This document shows, piece by piece, positions 57,486 through 64,000 of a DNA stretch of 64,000 nt. Below the pieces are notes generated by a model. That model was not told the DNA's origin and searched no databases. It worked only from the letters and a program-made list of their open reading frames with translations. Source of the DNA: Blumeriella jaapii (lineage: Eukaryota > Ascomycota > Leotiomycetes > Helotiales > Drepanopezizaceae); the NCBI GenBank assembly GCA_009599575.1, contig VWND01000016.1, positions 310,001 through 374,000 on the forward strand. The letters run 5' to 3'. Position numbers and translations under genes: made by a program. How positions within the stretch are numbered: position 1 is the stretch's first letter; every line of letters starts with the position of its first letter.

Positions 57486-58557
57486 ATGGTAAGCTACTGA
57501 TAAAATCCCTATGAAGCGACACGACTCGTCGCCACTCTCGTACCTCCACGAGCAATCGCACGCCGAGATTTTATTCCGTCAACTACCTGAGGGTGTTGAC
57601 GATGAATTGGCTTGAGCCTCTTCTGAGCAGCATGCCAGACAGGTCTCTTTAGAGTTCAAAGAAGATTGTTGGTGAACATGTTCGCTGATGTCTCTTTTCT
57701 CAATGATAGCCTCCTAAAACCGGAAAGAAAGCTGCCCCGGCCCCGTTCCCCCAGTCCAAGGCCGGTGCAGGATCGAAGAAGGCCCCTAAGGTAAATTCAG
57801 TCGTCCTACCTCGAATCTATGAATGAATCAAAGCTGACTGTCTCAGAACCCGCTCATTGAGAAGCGCACCCGCAACTATGGTATTGGCCAAGACATTCAA
57901 CCTCGCAGAAACCTCTCGCGCATGGTGAAGTGGCCCGAGTACGTCCGTCTCCAACGTCAACGCAAGATCCTCAACCTCCGCTTGAAGGTCCCTCCCGCGA
58001 TTGCCCAGTTCCAGAACGTCCTCGACCGCAACACCGCCGGCAAGGCCTTCTCCCTCCTCAACAAGTACCGCCCCGAGAGCAAGACCGAGAAGAAGGAGCG
58101 CTTGGTTAAGGAGGCTACCGCCATCAAGGAGGGCAAGAAGAAGGAGGATGTCAGCAAGAAGCCATACGCAGTCAAGTACGGTCTCAACCACGTTGTCAGC
58201 TTGATCGAAAACAAGAAAGCCTCTTTTGTTTTGATTCCCAACGATGTCGACCCGATCGAGTTGGTTATCTTCCTCCCAGCACTCTGCCGCAAGATGGGTG
58301 TCCCTTACGCCATCATCAAGGGCAAGGCCAGACTCGGCACAGTCGTCCACAAAAAGACCGCTGCTGTTCTCGCTTTGACCGAGGTTCGATCTGAGGATAA
58401 GACCGAGCTTTCCAAGTTGATCCAGGCCGTCAAGGAGGGTTACGCTGAGAAGTACGAGGAGGCCAAGAGACACTGGGGTGGTGGTATCATGGGTGCCAAG
58501 GCTATTGCTCGTACCGACAAGAAGCGCAAGGCCCTCGAGAGCGCTATCAAGATCTGA
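57486..58557 (+). CDS. rpl8: 60S ribosomal protein eL8 (L7Ae family, yeast Rpl8)
   Basis: Three exons, 57486-57488, 57710-57790 and 57847-58557, give 264 aa. The first exon is only the ATG codon, followed by a 221-bp intron; the second intron is 56 bp. The protein binds 25S rRNA in the large subunit and is placed during early assembly. The basic N-terminus ([20 protein letters not shown]) leads to [19 protein letters not shown] and [20 protein letters not shown]. The L7Ae fold follows: [40 protein letters not shown] and [20 protein letters not shown]. The C-terminus ends [15 protein letters not shown]. Length and sequence are typical, and codon use is strongly biased as in highly expressed genes. 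Confidence 0.96.
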
Positions 58558-59889
58558 ATGAATTCTTGATACATGTGTCTGGCTTTTTTATGATATTACG
58601 GCTCTGGGTGGATTGTAGCTAGGTAGGCGCAACAAAAACTCAGCTGATGATACCATGCTTTGGGACTTCTTTTAAACACCTTCAATCTTCCATGTCCATC
58701 AGCAAGCTCCCTGTGACACCGGGGAATTTTGTGAATTCCATGTGTGTCTATTGGTAGTAAGGCCCCCGCTGGCAAATTGTCATCCAATCTTGTTTGACTC
58801 TCGATATCAAAATTTAACGCCTACGTTTTTATGGAATTAGCAACACCATTTGACCGGATTTGACTCCTGGTTTTCTTCGCTCGACACTAAAAACACTACG
58901 CCGTTTATATCAGCGACTACTTCTCCATCGGATTTCCTGTACTGCGATAATGCTTCAGGGCTAGTTCTACTAGTAATAAGTTCAACACACTTACGGATTC
59001 ACACTTGCGGATAAGGATGGGCTCTTGTTTGTCACGCCGTAGATACTGTATGTACAGTACTACGTACCTACCTTACCATTCTTGGCAACGGTCTCGGGTC
59101 TACGGAGATCGCCACCAAGGATACTTTAATCCTTAGTCCCGCGACTGACCTCGCTTGAACGTTGAACGAACAACAACATTTCTACCTCCCATCTACTACT
59201 ACTCACGGGGATTGTTGTACCTCCGGCCACCCACTGGATAGAGCTGAGGTGCGAGCTGAGCAATTGTAGAATTCTCCTTAAACCCAAATTGTAATGCAAG
59301 ATATTTGATGATGCATTCACGCAATCTACACCCATAGCTAAGTGACAATGTTCATTATCTTTCACATCTGACCATCCGGTTGAACAGGGCTATTGTTCAT
59401 GGAGCACTCCTCACAATTCGTATCATACTTAGCTGTTTTGTGAAATCCATCTCTACGCCAGCGTCACTTCGAGCGCCGTTGAGAACAGGGCCATCTGTAT
59501 GCAACGATACGGAGAGAACTTTTTGCTGGCCAGGGTTTTCGTACGGTTCAGAATTGCCTTTCTCCTGATAGGACCGACCGTCCTCGATCATCACCAAAGA
59601 ATTCGGATGATAGTATCTACGGCGGACTTCAGTCTCTGTTTTCTCGATCGTCTATTAGACTAGTCCGATCAGATACTGAAGAGCTTCAAAATTACTCCAG
59701 TAAACACTTGCCTCCCGCTGTCAAAGCCTTGCCCCTCGCCGATTTTCACCAATCACAGCTCACGTCTTCCTCGTTCTTGCCTCCCAGTAGACTTCGACAC
59801 GTTCACCAGCAACTCACCTTTCGAATCTCCCACCCCTACGAACCGCAACCCTCAATTCTTATTTACCTGAATAGCCTCAAACCCCTGCG
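58558..59889. other. Intergenic
   Basis: Contains the eL8 3' flank, a TACTGTATGTACAGTAC motif near 59044-59062, and the carbonic anhydrase promoter and leader. No gene or larger repeat is seen. Confidence 0.5.
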
Positions 59890-60873
59890 ATGGGTTCCAA
59901 TCGTAAGAGTAAACTCTCGCCGTTGTCGAATCACTATACCTCTTATTTGTGTCATACTTGTGTCCAAGAGCAGAAAAAACAGTACCAAACACCACCACGA
60001 CAAAATCTTGACGAGCCGTTACCCGGCATAGAGAGAAACACGTTCGAGTTTGCGCTGAAATCCAACGAGGCATGGGCGAAACTTGCAGGAAATCAGAACC
60101 CCGCGTTTTTTGAGAAGCTGGCTGTCAAGCAAACTCCTACTATCCGTAAGTCACTTCTTCTCTTGCCGCGATAAAATCCACGCAGTGAGCATTGCGGTGT
60201 CATGCATGAGATTGGATCCCGAAAACAGGAACCATTGCTGATGACAATACCAGTCTGGCTTGGTTGCTCCGATTCCCGGGTCCCGGAAACCACCCTCCTC
60301 GGTCTCCAACCGGGCGACGTCTTCGCGCACCGCAACATTGCCAACATCGTCTGTCCCACCGACATCAACTGCATGGCTGTCATCGAGTACGCTGTGGTCC
60401 ACCTCCAAGTCAAGCACATTATTCTTTGCGGTCACACTTGCTGCGGCGGCGCCAACGCTGCGTTGGGCGATGCGCGTGTGGGTGGCGTTCTCGATGCGTG
60501 GATCACCCCCTTGCGCTCATTGCGAAAGCAGAATGAGGCGGAGCTGCTGATCCTCGTCGATGACGGGCAAAAGGCAGTGAGGCTGGCGGAGCTGAATGTT
60601 GAGATGGGCGTCCGAAATTTGATCAGTAGCTGGTTCGTGGAGGAGGCTATTCGGAAGCGGGGGATGACGGTCCATGGGGTTTTGTACGATGTGGCGTGCG
60701 GCAAGATCAGAGATCTCGGACTGGGAACGGAGCGCAAGGAATCGTGTCCTGGTGTGGCAGCTGCGGACATTGGGGAGGAGTCACTCCCGAGTCGAGAGGA
60801 GGTTGGGCTGGTGAAGGGCAGGCATGGTATTTTGGTGTTTGACGGTGATAGCGCTGCGCTGGCTATCAAGTAA
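59890..60873 (+). CDS. Beta-class carbonic anhydrase
   Basis: Two exons, 59890-60145 and 60254-60873, give 291 aa as modelled. The enzyme interconverts CO2 and bicarbonate, supplying bicarbonate for carboxylases and CO2 sensing. The zinc site is complete: Cys90 and the Asp92/Arg94 dyad in LWLGCSDSRVPETT, and His146 and Cys149 in CGHTCCGGANAALG. NTFEFALKSNEAWAKL precedes it, as in fungal homologues. The 108-bp intron ends at 60253, and the splice exactly builds PTILWLGCSDSR. The first 30 residues are less certain: a GTAAGA donor at 59903 and a CAAG acceptor could remove 66 bp, giving MGSNQQKKQYQ. There is no clear mitochondrial presequence. The C-terminus has an added segment after VACGKIRDLG. 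Confidence 0.93.
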
Positions 60874-61401
60874 CTGGCCGTGGATCAAGCTCGCCCGTGC
60901 TTGAGCATATAAGCCTGAGGTCTGACTTGGAGCAGCTCTGGCACGGTTTGCTCGGATTGAATCCCCCAACACCGTAGCAATGGCTTGTCTGGAGGCATGG
61001 CTCTTCCCCTGAAAATCAGGACGTCGAAATTGCCATGATCCTTCCTCTATCAAGACTAGGAGAAAATGGGACGAAATGGATCCGAGGGTGGCATGATTCT
61101 GCTGGCCTGATGTTGCGTGAATCCAGATTCTACGTCCTCGACATTCTGCTTCTCTTCCACGCGTGCTGGGCTTTTCTGAGCAGAGCGACTGAAGCCTCTT
61201 CACAAACCCTATCATCTCAGTTGTGTCGCGCATGTCTACCTATGCAAAGTCTCTATCCATGCGCTCAATCTTGTGGTATCATTCATAATCACTCGTAAGT
61301 CGTGAAAGCGTGGTGCTTCGTAACAATCAACAATGCTCGCCTGACCTCGGTCCAGCCTGGTCGGCACCAGCATCCTTGTGGATGGTTCAAGTAGCATCCC
61401 A
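60874..61401. other. Intergenic between convergent genes
   Basis: Short spacer holding the two 3' UTRs of the carbonic anhydrase and the cyclodeaminase-family gene. Nothing else is seen. Confidence 0.6.
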
Positions 61402-62891
61402 TCAGAATTCCCTCACGGTCGTCCCAATGTTCTTCTTCCTTGCCAGCTTGATCACCTCTCCCCCGACCACCAGATCCATTAGACCCATGCCCACGCTCTT
61501 GTAAATCACGTTTCCGCTGCTCAGCCACCGACTCCTCTGATCCTCCTTCTCTGTCTGCACCTTCTTCCTCCGGCTACTGCTGCCGCTCTGCGAAGACACG
61601 CTGTTGCTCCTACTGGGACGCAGAGAGAAGGACGGCCTGCGGTTCAGAGAGAAAGATGACTTTCTCGAGGGACTTCTGGACTTGGGCGAGCCTGGGCTTC
61701 CGATGCTCGAGTCCCCAAAGATCTTGGACATGCTTCTGGTCCCGTCGAGAGAGAGGGAGAGGTCTTGCAGGGACTCGTGCGGGCTGTCTTCTATGGGCGA
61801 GTCGTCGTCATGAGGGTGCATTTGGTCCAGCATGACTAATTCTCCCAGCTCAACGGTTCGGTCAGATCGCACGCCCGCTTGTGCCAACTCGCCGGCTTCG
61901 TTCAAGCATTCCAGCGTATCGACGACAATGACACCGCCTTCTTCAGCGCGCTTGTGGAAGTGGTGCCCGGCGGCGTGGACTTTGATGGCTTGACTGATCA
62001 CCTCGGGTGGAATCTCAATCATGTGAGGCTTGTAAGACCCAACAGCAATGATCAAGCGTGCTTTCATCCTTCCTTCTGTATTGGTCAAGATCGCATGATC
62101 GAACAGCGGTTCCGTAGCGGGCGTGGTGCAGATAATCATATCTGAGGCTCTCAATCTCTGCTTCTGGATCCGGGCTATCTCCGAGTAATTCAACGACGCC
62201 ACGTCGAACTGCGTATCCACCCATCCCTCGCTCCGCTTTGCGGCGACATCGTAGGTGACAAAGGCTTTCATGATCTTGGCTGCCCGCTCATTGAAGTCCC
62301 GATTGAAGAAGTGGACGTTCTTGATTGTGTTTCCGCGTAGGAGGAGGGCAAGGCGCACGTGCCAGTATGCTTGCTTCCCCGTTCCAAAGACGCTGACGGT
62401 CTTGACTTTGGTGCGGCGAAGCATGAGGAGGGAGGACGCGAGCGCAGTGCGGAAAGCGGTGATCTCCTCGGCGTTGAGAAATCCAAAAGGCTTGCCTTCT
62501 GCACCCATGAGCGTGAGGGAGCCGTACGGAGTGGCATCCGCTGCTGTAGATGTTGGCGGCGCTTGGTCGCGATTCGATGAGGGAGAGGCGAGAGTAACCA
62601 CTGTCCAAGTCAGTCGCAACCGTCTCGCGAGTCGAGGGCTAGAGCGTTACCTTTGATAGCGATGGAGGAAGAGCTGATCGAAGGCATGAACAGCGTGGTA
62701 GTTGAGTTCCCAGCTGATTCTATGGTCGTCCGCTTGGGCTGGTGGTCTGCGCAAGCTCCGGAATTCGTCGTACCTGTCGCATACTCGTGGATGGCGTTTC
62801 TCATTGCAATCTGCAGACTCGCAACGTCTTCCTTGGTCAAGTTGTGGAGGATCTCCTTGACATTGTCGTCGCTGAGGATCGTGAGTGGCAT
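61402..62891 (-). CDS. Ornithine cyclodeaminase / mu-crystallin family protein
   Basis: Two exons, complement(61402-62600, 62651-62891), with a 50-bp intron give 479 aa. The family includes ornithine and lysine cyclodeaminases, alanine dehydrogenase and ketimine reductase, all NAD(P)-dependent, so the precise substrate here is open. The N-terminal dimerisation/substrate domain begins MPLTILSDDNVKEILHNL and includes TTTLFMPSISSSSIAIK and GKPFGFLNAEEITAFRTALA. The dinucleotide site VSVFGTGKQAYWH (GxGxQA at 153-158) is intact. MIICTTPATEPLFD and VGSYKPHMIEIP follow. Unusually, residues about 330-430 are a Ser/Arg-rich, probably disordered insert (SPSRKSSFSLNRRPSFSLRP) between the fold and its final conserved segment (SVGMGLMDLVVGGEVIKLAR). 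Such inserts occur in filamentous-fungal members. The protein is cytosolic by lack of targeting signals. Confidence 0.9.
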
Positions 62892-64000
62892 CTTGGGAGC
62901 TGACTACCGCTGACGGTGCTGAAGCGTGGATTGAGAACACCCGGTTCCACCTTGTTTTTGACAGAAGAGTTTCCCTTTGGATGGGATGCGGGTAACTTAG
63001 CTATCAGAATTTCCGGGTTGATGTCAAGTGCCTAATTTGAAGCCTCACGAAAGCCCGGCCGTTGTTTGCTGTGATGGAGAGGCGTGCTATCTATCTACTT
63101 ATCTCTTATCTTAGCTCTTGCTGGGTCCCGCCTACGGATCCGGCTCGTCAAATGGCGAAAATTGCTCAGGAAACCATTTACAGCTAAGTACATACAGTAT
63201 GTATGTATGCACAGTATGCGGCTGCAGGTCTTGAAAAACGCTATTGAAACGGTTTACGGAGGACTAAGTGAAAGTGGTCCTGGGTCACCACAGATTGAGA
63301 CTCAACTCCGTTTGTGTAAGGAGTAGAGGACATGAGACACGTTTTACAAGCAACCAGATGTTGTTTGTAACTCCGGAATAAAACACAATGGCTCGCTTGT
63401 AGCTCGGTGTAACTTTAGTTACTCGCAATGACTTGATCAACTTTGCAATATATAAATTTTGGGTCGATTGGGTCTCCCATTGATACTTCTATTCTGAATT
63501 GTTCATTTCTGCTGCTTACTACATACGTCGAATCCCAATCCTGCCCACGAGTTAACTAATGCATGTCAGATAATATCCAGATTCGATTGATTCGCGCGAA
63601 CTTAATAGGCGCTGTAGGCGGCCGCTAGCATTGCTGGGGTAATACAAGTCAGCAGGCTAATAGCTGCCCTGCCCGGCTTTTTATTTTGTTGATCTTTCAA
63701 CACATAAGCGAGCTTGCTTCATGTAACGTATCTCGAAGAACACGGATCGGTTTACTTGTGCAATAAAGTGAAGCGCAGCGGAGTTGCGAAAGACACCGGT
63801 CGCAGGTGTTGACTGAAATATATTGTAACCCAGATAATCGCTTGTTCAATCTACATTGAATCAACTCAAGGTTTGGTTTTACACATCGGGCCACATGTTG
63901 AAATCTCACCGGTCGATGCGTTTATCTGTGGTAGCACAGTTACAGTACAGTAGTAGCGTTTTCGGCGACACCAATCCCCTCTACTGTAATAGTGGGAAGG
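62892..64000. other. Intergenic to window end
   Basis: No gene is supported. AT-rich stretches occur near 63450-63500. Short TACAGTAC-type motifs occur near 63190-63215 and 63940-63955. Confidence 0.5.

Overview
The window is nuclear DNA of a filamentous ascomycete (Pezizomycotina). Genes carry many short introns (mostly 47-70 bp, GT..AG, with CTAAC/CTGAC-like branch sites), and the gene set is fungal: a Zn2Cys6 transcription factor, PalH, Ste50, a Tea4/Bud14 homologue, an alternative NADH dehydrogenase and a cytosolic GH13 amylase. I cannot place it below subphylum. Sixteen protein-coding genes are supported. For most, splicing restores one continuous frame and exon lengths sum to whole codons. 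The start of one gene (11.4-13.1 kb) and one junction in another (tea4/teaC) remain unresolved. No tRNA, rRNA, CRISPR array or intact transposon was recognised.

Layout. 1-10.5 kb: intracellular alpha-amylase (+), secreted bicovalent-flavin oxidase (-), an AT-rich 3 kb gap, and a 481-aa protein with a coiled coil (-). 11-23.2 kb: a single-pass membrane protein with a conserved cytoplasmic tail (-), a type II NADH dehydrogenase (+) and the six-exon CDC48 (+). 23.2-31.2 kb: an unidentified 182-aa protein (-), a small secreted Cys-rich Ser/Thr-rich protein (+), cytochrome c oxidase subunit 4 (-), and a three-copy tandem repeat of about 160 bp. 32-37.7 kb, GC-rich: a J-domain/zinc-finger protein with a 478-bp pyrimidine intron, then a Zn2Cys6 regulator. 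37.7-42.9 kb: about 5 kb of back-to-back microsatellites with no gene. 42.9-54.5 kb: Ste50 (-), Tea4/TeaC (-) and PalH (+). 55-63 kb: tRNA thiolase Ncs6 (-) divergent from ribosomal protein eL8 (+), then beta-carbonic anhydrase (+) convergent with an ornithine-cyclodeaminase-family protein (-).

How genes relate. This is mostly core housekeeping (respiration: NDE and Cox4; proteostasis: Cdc48 and the J-protein; translation: eL8 and Ncs6) with a stretch of signalling and polarity genes: Ste50 (MAPK adaptor), Tea4/TeaC (polarity landmark) and PalH (alkaline-pH sensor). There is no convincing secondary-metabolite or defence cluster. The most unusual material is non-coding: the microsatellite desert with a nested inverted repeat at 38.86-38.94 kb, the diverged tandem repeats at 30.7-31.1 kb and 55.1-55.3 kb with a RIP-like transition pattern, and the apparent one-base frameshift in tea4/teaC.
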